Shown here in pieces: positions 1-9,659 of a DNA stretch of 64,000 nt (position 1 is its first letter; every line of letters begins with the position of its first letter). A model generated the notes under the pieces. It did no database searches and was not told the origin of the DNA. It saw only the letters and a list, made by a program, of their open reading frames with translations. The stretch is from Hydra vulgaris. Its lineage: Eukaryota; Cnidaria; Hydrozoa; Anthoathecata; Hydridae. Both the position numbers and the translations under genes were made by a program. Location: assembly GCF_038396675.1 (NCBI RefSeq), contig NC_088920.1:64412001-64476000 (forward strand). The letters run 5' to 3'.

Positions 1-1403
1 GTTATGGCAGATTAATATATCCTTTCACAATATACTATAAAAAATTGATCAATTGAGTTTCTTTAGGTAATGTTGCCTCACATCATTATCTTTCCATACA
101 ATTAAACTTGGATTGATACCGCAACACAAATCTTTTGCATTTTCTCTTACGAAAAGGTCACAATCATTTCCATGTACAACTCTATGCACTAACAATAGTG
201 CATCATCTTAACTTAAAGTATTAAAGAGCGAATCATAAAACTAAACCCACTTTGAATGTGAAAAACATCAGGACACATCACATAGAAGCACCCATTATAA
301 TATTCGAACATTATTCATTTGCATAAAACTGTAACTTTTTGAAAAAGCACCTGAATTAAAACAACTAAAAATGCACAAAACCCAGATGTTTTAAACTTTA
401 AAACCCAGATATTTTAGAAAACTGATATAAAAGCAAATTTTGTGCTATATCAATCAAGCTGTCATCAAGCCAGCCTGATGGGTTTCTTAAAATATATAAG
501 GCCTTGTCTTTAGACTGTATTGATAAACTTTAGAGAGAACTTTAGAAAACTTTTATTTTCGACAGCCCCTCTTTACAATGATTCTATCATTAACAAACAA
601 CTTTCATCAAAGCTTTACCATTACCAGTTTAAACTCTGAAATTTTTACTTGTTGATTGGTTTGAGGGAAATAAGCAGACTTTATCAAAACAATTTTAAAT
701 TTTGGAGTTTTTTGAAGAATACAAAACCTATAAAGTCATAACATAAATTGTTAACCTTTCAATAAATTTACTTAAATTTTTTTTCCAAGTTTTGTTAAGC
801 CAAGCGGTCCAATAAGGTCTGGAGTCTCGTGTGCCTAGGTCTCGTGTGCCTAGGATCAAAATTTTTCAATGCCCAAATTTAAGGCCCTAGACTTGTTTAA
901 AAATGGGGAAAATGATATGATCACATCTCTAAACTAATTACTTTGTATTAGTATAAGTATATTGGCTTAAATTATAAAAGTACTTGATGGACTTTTATAG
1001 AAAGGGTTTAAAAATTAGTGGGCCTAAGTACAATAAGCTTTATTTGAATTGTACATAGGGTCACTTTCTGAAAATTAGTTTTAAATCCATAATAAATTTA
1101 CAACAAAGATAGACACATAAACTTGTTTAAAATTTTATTTGATTTTAGATTGTTTTCAATAATTTTTAGTGATATTTGATTGCAACACTTAAATATATAA
1201 CAAAATTGGCAAATAGTTCTGAGCAAAATTGACAAATAAGTTTATGCATTAAATGGTGGTCCCAAAACAAATTTGGGTTTTGAGATGCTAAGATATAGTA
1301 CAAATTTAACGTCAGAAGCATAAAATAATATAAAATATACAATAATAAACTCTTTATCATAAATTATATAAAATTTTAACTTAAATAGTGGATTATATAT
1401 GCA
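1..1403. other. AT-rich non-coding DNA, no gene recognised
   Basis: I see no supported gene. The short open frames are AT-rich and match nothing I know. A 15-bp unit, GTCTCGTGTGCCTAG, is duplicated in tandem near 823-854. The stretch ends at the target site of the hAT element that follows. Confidence 0.5.
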
Positions 1404-2847
1404 CATACCATTAGGGATTGCGATTTCCCGGACTTTTTCCATTCCCGGGATAGCGGGACTTATTTACATTGTTCCCGGGATCCCAGGAAATTCCCGGGAA
1501 AATCTTCATCAGAGAAAATATAAATAACTAAATACACCTTTCTATTTTTCTATTTATTTTTTGTAACTGTTTACAACTTTAAAGTGACTTCTGAGAAAAA
1601 CCAGTGCATCGAGATGAATGTCGATCAATCTAGTTCTATAGTTGGTAAAAAAAAATCCAGTTGAACTAAACACCCTTTCAGCCTCTACACTGGAAGGACG
1701 AATAGTTAAAAGCGCATTATAAAGCATATCTAAGTTATGCGATCTTTTATTAGTAGCTTCAAACAGATTGAATTCTTGACGCATAATTGATTTATTGCAC
1801 TTGACTTCAAAAACATCTTTTTTTTTTAAAAATTTTTCTAATCTGGCAGCCATAGGTTCAGATAACTGATTTATATCAATAATACTATTGTTAAGTTTTC
1901 TATTATCTATCTTTTTCTTTTGCTATATTTTCAATTATGGGAAAAAGTCGACCAGCTATTTCAATCGCTAAATTTATCATAACTGCTTTAGATGGCATGC
2001 TAAATAAGTCATCATCCATATCACTTTTTGAAGATTGTGGATTATCTAAAAATTTTAGTAAACCAACAAGATCTTTTTTTCTTCTTTGACATATTCTTTC
2101 AATTAAAGCATTTTTAAGATCTTTTGCTAGGTAGCAATCTTGAACATCAAGTTCTTTAACCATAAATTTTAATGTGTCATCAGCTGTTAATAAAGTTGCT
2201 TCCTTTCTGCAAATCATTTCAGAACCTAAGACAATAAGTTCCAGACTTTTTGCTAAATTTTCAATTACTGTAAGTTCATCATCAGACAACATTAGGTTTT
2301 CTAAACTGAAATCCACGAGAGATTTAAAAACTGCTTTTTTAACTTTAATAAATCTTTGAATCATGGTCAACATTGAATTCCAACGAGTTTTTGAATCCAA
2401 AATTAGCACTAGCTCTTGTCCAAATTCATTTTTAGAATAACGCTTTAAAGAATCCATTTTTAAAGGAGATCTTTTAAAAGTTACAACTATTTTTCTAACT
2501 TTAACAAGAACTTTATGAAGCTCAGGAACAAGATTAGGAACAAGATCAGGAACTTGGTCACTAATTTCATTTTGCTGATCCTCCTCCTCATCATAATCAT
2601 CGTCATCATCAAAGACATCATCTTCAATATCTTTGTCATTAGTACTTTGATTATTTTTTTAGATAAATTTCAATATGTAAACAATATAAATAAGCAATAT
2701 TTCTTATGGTCCGGAAAACAACAAATTCTGACTTTGGCGGGAAAGTTAAAAAATGTGTGTACAAAAATCCCGGGATCCCAAAAAAATTTCCCGGGATTCC
2801 GGGAAATTGGAATAAAATTTTTCCCGGGAAGAATCACTACATACCAT
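1404..2847 (-). mobile_element. Decayed hAT DNA transposon with 8-bp target duplication
   Basis: The direct repeat CATACCAT flanks the element at 1404-1411 and 2840-2847, the 8-bp duplication typical of hAT insertion. The body is 1412-2839, about 1.43 kb. Its ends are imperfect inverted repeats: TAGGGATTGC on the left and TAGTGATTC, read inward, on the right. Both run into repeated CCCGGGA/TTCCCGGG blocks at 1427-1498 and 2766-2830. It encodes a broken hAT transposase on the minus strand. At this length it is an internally deleted or 5'-truncated copy, because a full hAT gene with its BED finger needs more room. The preserved duplication argues for a fairly young insertion. Confidence 0.85.
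1554..2457 (-). pseudogene. hAT transposase, C-terminal part, frameshifted
   Basis: Two minus-strand reading frames join into one hAT transposase tail. The upstream part (2457 to 1903, 184 codons from the first Met) contains the RWNSML-type segment usual in the middle of hAT proteins. The downstream part (about 1920 to 1554) carries the hAT dimerisation domain, with the signature SSVEAERVFSSTG. The frames are offset: the first reaches a stop at 1903-1905, while the second is open through the same region, so a single-base indel near 1905-1930 separates them. No N-terminal BED zinc finger is visible. The protein would bind transposon ends and cut DNA in the nucleus; this copy cannot be functional. 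Confidence 0.8.
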
Positions 2848-3280
2848 TAAGTTGACATTTTTTAATCTTAATGATTTATTTTTCTATTAGAGACATACTG
2901 CTAAACATCTTCATCAAAGTAATTATAGACTGGCATTTTAATTATATAGCTTTAAAAAATTAAAAAACATAGTTATCTTTGTTTATTGTGTTTATACCTA
3001 ACGGAAACAAGGCTACTTATTTAACGAAAGATTTAACCTACCCAATAGAAGCTTTACGCTATACCTGCGCATGCGTCACGCTTGCGCAGAACTGATTGTC
3101 TACTTATTTAACGCTCCGCATCCATTTTGTTTTTCGTACTTAACAAAAACCTGTTTGTAATAAAACCCGCTTTAGTTGAATTGATTTTGTAACATGTTAC
3201 TACAAAGGCAGTTCGAATATTATTTCACTTATAATGCCATTTTATTATGGAAAATTTATAACAAGTAAAAAACATGCTTT
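2848..3280. other. Intergenic, no gene recognised
   Basis: There is no coding potential. It includes a locally GC-richer patch around 3057-3110 with GCGCATGCGTCACGCTTGCG, which contains short palindromes but matches nothing I can name. Confidence 0.4.
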
Positions 3281-4219
3281 CTCTATAGTAGGGTGTCCCA
3301 AAAAAAATGTTTTTTTTTGTGCGCCATCTAAAATATCGTTTTTATATAAAGCTAAATAATATAATTTAACGACTAAATACATTAAAAATATTGATCTGAA
3401 ACAAGTGTAAGAGCTTTGTGTAAAACCTTAAAATTTTTAATATTGTTATTTTTTGTCATACTTTTAAATGTTTACTTATTTTTATTTTAGTGTTCACTGC
3501 TATTTGTTATTTAAAATACTTTGATTCATTTTGTATTCATATGATTTAAATGGTTTCGATATTTTCAGCTTCATAAATAAATAAGTATATTAAAAAAAAA
3601 TAGGTTGAACAAAAAAATGATCAATCGAAAAAGGATCAGAGGAAAAGAAAAAGTACACTGTTATAAGCAATTTGAGACAATTTCTATATTTACTAAAATA
3701 TTCCATAAATGAGTTTCCAATTAACCAGATGCCTAGTATCAGAAATATTCTGTGATATTCTCAAAAAAATTCAAGGTAGTTCTAACATTTAGTTTTTATC
3801 TAAATGTTTTACAAAAATATTTTTACGCTATGCTTTGCAAATGTACTTTTTTAGTAACTTCAGCTATGTAATTTTTTTCAATTTAAAGATCCTAAGACTA
3901 ACGGAGAAATACAATAAAATAAATGATTGAATAAACTAAACTGCAGTTCCAGCAAATCAAACTGAACTCATAAATGTTAAATTAGCTCATGGAGAACATT
4001 AAGTTGTTTGATATTTCTGTTCCTCGTCTAATTAACATGAAAATGAAAAGCATGCGGAATCATAACTGGTATTTAAGTCAACAGCTTGTTGTAATGTCTT
4101 TTGCTGATGATGATGTTGAGGAACACGAGAAGATTCCTATTTCTGAGTTTAATTAATAAGAGTTTCCTATTTCTATGTAGCTCATGTAGGGACATTTTTT
4201 GGGACACCCTACTCTGTAG
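3281..4219. mobile_element. Non-autonomous hAT-like element, 923 bp
   Basis: The termini are perfect 17-bp inverted repeats beginning TAGGGTGTCCCAAAAAA, at 3289 and, inverted, ending at 4211. They are flanked by 8-bp direct repeats that differ by one base: CTCTATAG at 3281-3288 and CTCTGTAG at 4212-4219. Terminus and duplication length fit hAT. There is no transposase domain, but a 55-codon open frame is kept near the right end. A TA-target (Tc1/mariner-like) reading is also possible because TA flanks both ends. Confidence 0.7.
3989..4156 (+). CDS. 55-codon relic ORF inside the hAT-like element
   Basis: The frame starts with ATG at 3989 and ends with TAA at 4154-4156. It encodes a 55-residue peptide containing NWYLSQQLVVMSFADDDVEE. 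I recall similar Trp-Tyr-Leu plus acidic segments from proteins of cnidarian transposons but cannot name the family. The position just inside the right terminal repeat suggests the remnant C-terminal end of an element-encoded protein. It may simply be a relic without function. Confidence 0.4.
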   Translation: MENIKLFDISVPRLINMKMKSMRNHNWYLSQQLVVMSFADDDVEEHEKIPISEFN

Positions 4220-4365
4220 TAACATGCTCCAATTAATCAATCTTTACGGACCCACAAAACAATGATCCAAACATTTTTTTTTTCTTTTCTCAGTTTGTAA
4301 TTTACAAAGTATATCATTGCTTTGAAAATATACAAAAAAAAATTAAGAAATTTGAAAATTATCAT

Positions 4366-4534
4366 GGGGGTTGTCCATAAATTACGCCACGCTATAGGGG
4401 GGTGAGGGTTGAGGGGAGTGGTTTTATGACAACTCATACAAGATTTATTACAAAAGTGTTACATTGTTGTGACGAGGGGAAAGGAGAGGGTCAAAATGAT
4501 CAGGAATTGTTAGACGTCATTTATGAACAAACCC
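4366..4534. mobile_element. MITE, about 170 bp
   Basis: The two ends are inverted repeats. GGGGGTTGTCCATAAATTAC on the left pairs with ATGAACAAACCC on the right (right end read inward: GGGTTTGTTCATAAATGACG). The CCATAAAT-TACG/GACGTCA end motif recurs in animal MITEs. No coding capacity. The superfamily is not determined because the duplication is too short to be sure (possibly AT or ATG). Confidence 0.65.
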
Positions 4535-5452
4535 ATATGTAATATAAAGATTTAGTGCAAATTTAATGCGCCGTTTCGCTACATTGGCATTTTTTAGGCT
4601 CCTATGTACACCACGATTTTGAAAAATTAAACTTCTGTTGTTGTATAAAGCACTACTTAACTGCCTAAAAGACCATTTTTAACTTTAAAGCATGTTTATT
4701 TTGTTTTTTATTGTATTATCTTTTATTGATTCTTTAGTACGCGCTTTAGTAGAGATCAAATTTAAAGATTATGATTTCGAAAGTCAAGTCATTCTTCAAG
4801 CCATTCTTCCAGGTATATTTCGAAATTAAGATATATTTTGCACCATACTTGTTTTCTTTGCTAAGCTGTTGTCTCCAAATTTATATTTGTAGATACCAGT
4901 AGGTGATCAGAAATATTAAAAGGTGATGGGGAAACAAATTGACAGTTCTTAAAGCATAGTACTGCTTGTCTTTTTTTAAAGATGCAATCTGGCCAATTTA
5001 AGAAGTGTTATAAAAAATTAATCAGAGTTTGGTAAAAACACTCCTGTTTTTTTATTTCTTTTTTTGTAAAGTAAGGTGGGATAATTTCGCCAATAATTCT
5101 TTTAATTTAAATAACTTGAGAACCAAAAATGAAAATCGAATTTTTTTTTTTATTGTTTATAATATTTTTATAAACTTCACATACTTCTTTTTTTTTTTTT
5201 AAATAATTAAAACAGAAAAAATGGGATGGCGAAATTACTCCAATAAAATCTAATTTGGGGAAATTTCGCCACCTATATTATTTTCATTACATAAATTTTT
5301 TATTTTAAATTATAAATTTTAAAAACACATTCACAATCAGTCAAAACAAGAAGAAATCTAACAATATTCAATAAGTAGGGGCAGGGACATAGCAATAATA
5401 CCGATAGGTATTATCGGTATGTCAACCCTCCACCTTTTTTTTTCTTCTCTTT

Positions 5453-5668
5453 TTATTCTTCAGTCACATAGCTAAGATTTGTTAATGTACCAGGCCCAGC
5501 TATATTTTCTGGGTATTGAGTTCTTCCTCCTAGTGTCTTACGAGGTATACAGTATAATTCTGAGGCTCGCTTGCGACTCAGTTCGCCAGCTTTAACTTTT
5601 GCAATGGCTTTTTCCATTAGCTCTTCGCTATAATTGGTGACAGATTTTCTCTTGTAGTTTCGCCGCAT
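5453..5668 (-). pseudogene. pogo/Tigger-type transposase N-terminus (psq HTH)
   Basis: A 71-codon frame begins MRRNYKRKSVTNYSEE, followed by an amphipathic helix, KAIAKVKAGELSRKRASELY, then IPRKTL. This is the Pipsqueak-type helix-turn-helix used by pogo/Tigger and CENP-B-related transposases to bind DNA. The expected continuation (second HTH and DDE catalytic region) is missing; after the HTH the frame runs about 25 unrelated residues and stops. It lies between the inner inverted repeats of the surrounding element. It is a relic, not a working gene. Confidence 0.7.
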
Positions 5669-6324
5669 TGTTGCTGAATATTGATCGATTTAATTAATTT
5701 GCACAAATTATAAGACCAACATGGCCTGAGAAATTAATTTTCAAAACAAGAAGATGAGGATGATATTAATTATCTAATCAAAGCGCATACTAATTTTTTT
5801 TTTACTTTATTTATTAATTACTTTCGTGAATTATTTTAATTAGACATATTAATTAAATTATCTAGTCAAAAGCGCATAAGACCAACATGACCTGATAAAT
5901 TAAATACTAAAACATAAGGAAGGGAAATAATATTAATTATCCAATCAGAGCGCATTTCTATTTAATATAAATAGGTGGCGAAATTCCCCCAATTAGTATT
6001 TCCGTAATAACTTTGGAACCGATCAAAGTTTGGTAGAAAAAAACAATACAAAGATTCTTTGAAAAATTTCTAATACTTTAGTTTTTATAAATTTTTAATA
6101 GAAACAAATAATTTGATTTTTATGAGAATTTTAAATTTCCTGTTTATTTATAGATTATTTTCGTCAATTAATTTTCTTATCAAGTTTTCACAAAAAGAAG
6201 ATTTTTTTTCACATAATTTGATAAGAAATTTGTTTATTTTTTTAATAGAAATTTGACTTATAAAATAATCTTTTTCTTGAGTATAGTTATAGTGATAGAA
6301 GTAGATATACACCAATTGGTAGAA

Positions 6325-6360
6325 AATTTCTATATACACCAATTGGTGTATATAGAAATT
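6325..6360. repeat. 36-bp perfect palindrome
   Basis: Bases 6325-6360 equal their own reverse complement, centred on ACCAATTGGT. Next to it, TATATGACCA and TGGTCATATA at about 6367-6388 form a second near-palindrome. Related ACCAATTGGT-containing copies occur at 6311-6320 and about 7343-7366. This cluster is the insertion target of the hAT MITE. Confidence 0.85.
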
Positions 6361-6380
6361 AGTGTATATATGACCAGTTG

Positions 6381-7319
6381 GTCATATATAGGGTTAGGAC
6401 TATTGTAATTGTAATGAAAACAATAACAGTAACAATAATTATTGTTATTGTATTAACTTAATTTAGTAATAATAACAATACTTGTGATTTACAACTATTG
6501 TAATTCTGTAATACAATAACAATAAATATTGTAATGCAATTCATCTTTATAAAGCAATAACAATATCTGAAAAAAAATGTATTGTAATGACCCACTACAA
6601 TAACAATAAATATTGTATTGTAATTCGTCTTTGTAATACAATAACAATATATTTTTATTGTGATAAAGACATTAACATTTTTATTTAAGAAGAATTATTA
6701 TGTTTAACTGTTCGTGTTACTAAACTTAGTTTTCATATATATTTTAATTTCCTTTGCATAATTAAAATCAAGAGGAAAAAATTAAAGGGCTGAATAAAAT
6801 AATTTATGAATGTTATTTTTCATAATAGTAAGGCTATCATCAGACAGGCAATATTTTGCGGCCATTTAGAGGTTGGAAATACATAACAAGATAGGATATG
6901 CGAAATCTAAATATGTAAAAAAAAAATTTGCAATATATTGCAAATCCGTAAATAAAAAATAGCAAAAATAATAGTAAGTTCGTCAGAGATGAATATAAAT
7001 ACGTTAGCTTTTCTACTTTAATGTAAAGTAATACACTACAATAGTTATTGTAATTGTTTTCATCAAAACAATACAATAGTTATTGTAATTTTATTTCATT
7101 AAAACAATGCAGTACAATAGTTCTCGAATTTTATTGTATTGTTAGAAAAAAAACAATACAATACTTATTGTAATTGTTTTTCATCACAGCAATACAATAC
7201 CAAAATAAATTTCTTTTATTGTTTCTGTAATATTACAATACAATATTGTTGTATTGTAATGTGTAATTGTATTTAATTTTTACAATTACAATTACAATAG
7301 TCCTAACCCTAGTCATATA
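6381..7319. mobile_element. hAT MITE, 923 bp, nested in the pogo-like element
   Basis: Perfect 8-bp duplications GTCATATA lie at 6381-6388 and 7312-7319. The terminal repeats are perfect for 27 bp, beginning TAGGGTTAGGACTATTGTAA, at 6389 and ending at 7311. The interior is built of many degenerate copies of an ACAATAAC/ATTGTAATTGTA unit in both orientations, so the whole element could fold on itself. There is no coding capacity. The identical ends and duplication suggest a young insertion. Confidence 0.9.
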
Positions 7320-7445
7320 TACACTAATTTTGTATATATGAAAATTTCTATATACACCAATTGGTTGAAAAGTTCTAAAGTGGCGAAATTACCCCATTTT
7401 ACTCTATTTTTAGTTTTTTGGAATTTATTACACAGTTTTTGATTC

Positions 7446-7563
7446 CTTTTTGAGCATTTCACAAGCAATTTCTTCGTCCACCGATTTTTGAGCATTTCAC
7501 AAGCAATTTATCCGCCCACCGATTTTTGAGCATTTCACAAGCAATTTATCCGCCCACCGATTA
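7446..7563. repeat. Minisatellite, 38-bp unit, 3 copies
   Basis: Three tandem copies of a 38-bp unit containing TTTTTGAGCATTTCACAAGC. Copies two and three are nearly identical; the first differs at a few positions (CTTCGTCC for ATCCGCCC). Confidence 0.9.
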
Positions 7564-8649
7564 GCTATTGGTTTATTTTATATGCTCATGCGAACTTTTT
7601 TTATTAAAGTGGTCTAGTAATTTATTTAAATAAATCTTTAAAGCTTTGTTAATTTTTTGACATATGCATTTCTTGTTTTAATTTATATCTTAATTTGTTA
7701 GTACAACTTGTTTTTAGGTGAAGTTTTTTCAAAGCTTTAAAAAATTACTTTAGGTTGAGTATTCGGAATAGCTTTTAGAAATTATATAAATATTTATATG
7801 ATGTAGGGGAAAGTTGTGTAAGATGAGCAGGTTTCTAAGATGGTATAACCTCTTTTACGGGTAGACTAATGATTTTTTCGCGAACTTTTTTGGTTAAGAA
7901 TATTCATACAAGTTCGACGGTGTTATTTGTTTTAATTTCTTGGTTTTATAGTTAGTATTCTTTGATTGTTTTACTGTTATAAAAATTTACCATCCCTGTT
8001 ATAATTTTTTATTATTCAATATTTTGTAATTGCGTCAGAACGAAACAAGATCTTCAAAAATTTATTACATCCTCAATATTTTATGCTTACCTGCTGCTAA
8101 TTCCATGGGTTATATGAGATAACACATAAGATGTTGTCGTGCTATTTAAATTATGATAGACTTGGTGAAGTTGCTTAAGATGATACATTTTTAGAAGCTC
8201 AAGAAAAGATGCAGCTTTTTATTAAGAAAAACACGTTTTTCTAAAGTTAATCTCCGGGGAGCTTTATTTCAAGAGCAAAAGTTTTTTCAAAAAATTGTAT
8301 TGTTAACTTTTTTAGAGATAGGAAAGATTTATTATTATTTCTTTTTTATGGTTGAGATAATTACTTTTTACTTAAGTATAAGCCTTGAAGATACAATTTT
8401 ATATAGGGTTTTTTTGGGATTACTTTTTCGTTATTTTGAGTTTTTTTGAGTTCCATTAAAAAAGCTCATCTTGGGAAACTGATTTCTGAGATGAGCTTTT
8501 TTTGATTGGGTGTGTTGAAAACAACGCAATTTTTGGCATAAAGATTTTTTTTATATGAACTGTTCATTTCTTTAAGAGGAATGATTAAATTGTGATAATC
8601 TGCAAAAAATAAATATTATTAGTATAATATTTTGCCTACAAATTAGCAA
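7564..8649. other. Intergenic with one strong hairpin
   Basis: No gene. The motif GGGGAAAGTTGTGTAAGATG at about 7806 looks like a transposon end, but I could not find a convincing partner. A hairpin at 8458-8502 has 14-bp perfect arms, AAAAAAGCTCATCT and its complement, around a 17-nt loop. Confidence 0.5.
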
Positions 8650-9138
8650 TAGGGGAGACCGGGGCTAGTTGGCCGCAGGGGTAAGTTGACGAACTGCGTT
8701 TATCTTTAGAGCCTTTCATCAGAAAGTGACAAAAATTACTCAGAAACTTCCTCATTGACCATTTCATCATTCACTGTAGTATTGTCAGGATTTGCGCATG
8801 CGCATGGGAGATATTGAGATTTATGCGTTTTTTGGACAAAAACGTAACTTTTAGAACATCGCTTCCTTTTTACTCTACAAAGAAAATATTTAGTCGTATG
8901 AAAAAAAAATTATTGTAAAAACTTACCCCGTGGTGGGGTAAGTTGGCGCAAATTTTTTTTTTTTTTTGAGGGTCCGGAAAGGCCCCAAGAATTTTTTTTT
9001 TTAAATGAATGCAAATTTTATAAGATACCCTAATCCATACTCTTTAAGACTACACTTTAATATTTTTAAAAAAATGTACTGTTAGGGCTACACAGCTCAT
9101 AGAGTAAAAACCGAGCCAACTAGCCCCGGTCTCCCCTA
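8650..9138. mobile_element. pogo-like MITE, 485 bp, TA target
   Basis: Perfect inverted repeats GGGGAGACCGGGGCTAGTTG then GC start at 8652 and end at 9136, with TA at 8650-8651 and 9137-9138. Further internal copies of GGGGTAAGTTGRC occur in both orientations (about 8680 and 8925-8955). There is no protein-coding capacity. End sequence and TA target fit small pogo/mariner-type MITEs. Confidence 0.85.
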
Positions 9139-9289
9139 CACTGTTAACATGCTCAACATACGAAACCTTACCCTATACACGACAGACAGTTATTTAAATG
9201 TAAACTATTGTGAACTGTCGAAAATTGAATTTAGGTTTTTTTTATTAAGTATAAAATAATAAATTAATTAACAATGGCTTTGTGATGAG

Positions 9290-9650
9290 AAAAAAGTGCT
9301 CTCTTACTTAGCTAAAATGGGTCATTCCATTAGTTACGTGGCAATAGCCATACGACGCAGCCGAACTGTGATTAGTAACTATGTTAACAATCCTCATACG
9401 AATGGAATGAACAAAAATATCCCGAAGTCTATTAACATTAAGTGACCATAATAGTCAAAAATTGTTGAGACAATTTCTTCATTAACTGCCCGTCAAATTA
9501 CTGCAGAGGCAGATGTGATCGCTAATTTACGTACAATTAAACGAGTTGTTCATAATGCTTTTCACCTTTCGCTGAAAAAACTTCGTGTTTTCAGCGAAAA
9601 AACGAAGCATTTTTTTTTAGTTATTATGAGCAGACAAAGCTGAACCAGCT
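9290..9650 (+). pseudogene. Tc1/Tc3-type transposase N-terminus, degraded
   Basis: One plus-strand frame from about 9296 reads VLSYLAKMGHSISYVAIAIR then RSRTVISNYVNNPHTNG, the first helix-turn-helix of Tc1/Tc3 transposases (RSRTVI followed by a short linker and Asn/Pro). It meets TGA, TAA and TAG at about 9443-9454, then continues in the same frame with SLTARQITAEADV and a second HTH-like segment. No DDE catalytic domain is found. It ends near an inverted repeat (TTCGCTGAAAA, 9568-9600). Dead copy. Confidence 0.65.
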
Positions 9651-9659
9651 CTTTGTAGT

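Larger units (their letters stand above)
5067..7406. mobile_element. pogo-like DNA element (TA target) carrying a nested hAT MITE
   Basis: The ends are inverted repeats reading RAGTAARRTGGGRTAATTTC then GCC, at 5069 and ending at 7404, flanked by TA at 5067-5068 and 7405-7406. TA duplication and the pipsqueak-type HTH relic inside both point to the pogo/Tigger group. A second inverted pair (TTGGGGAAATTTCGCCACC at 5255-5276 and its complement at 5971-5992) encloses the HTH relic. This may be subterminal transposase-binding repeats or an inner element. The right half is interrupted by a hAT MITE (6389-7311). No catalytic DDE domain remains. Confidence 0.7.

Noticed and set aside
2515..2850. Plus-strand 111-codon ORF
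   Set aside because: It lies antisense within the hAT element and its terminal repeats; poly-Ile composition, no homology seen.
6389..6400. Telomere-like TAGGGTTAGG
   Set aside because: It is a single copy at each end of the hAT MITE as part of the terminal repeat, not a tandem telomeric array.
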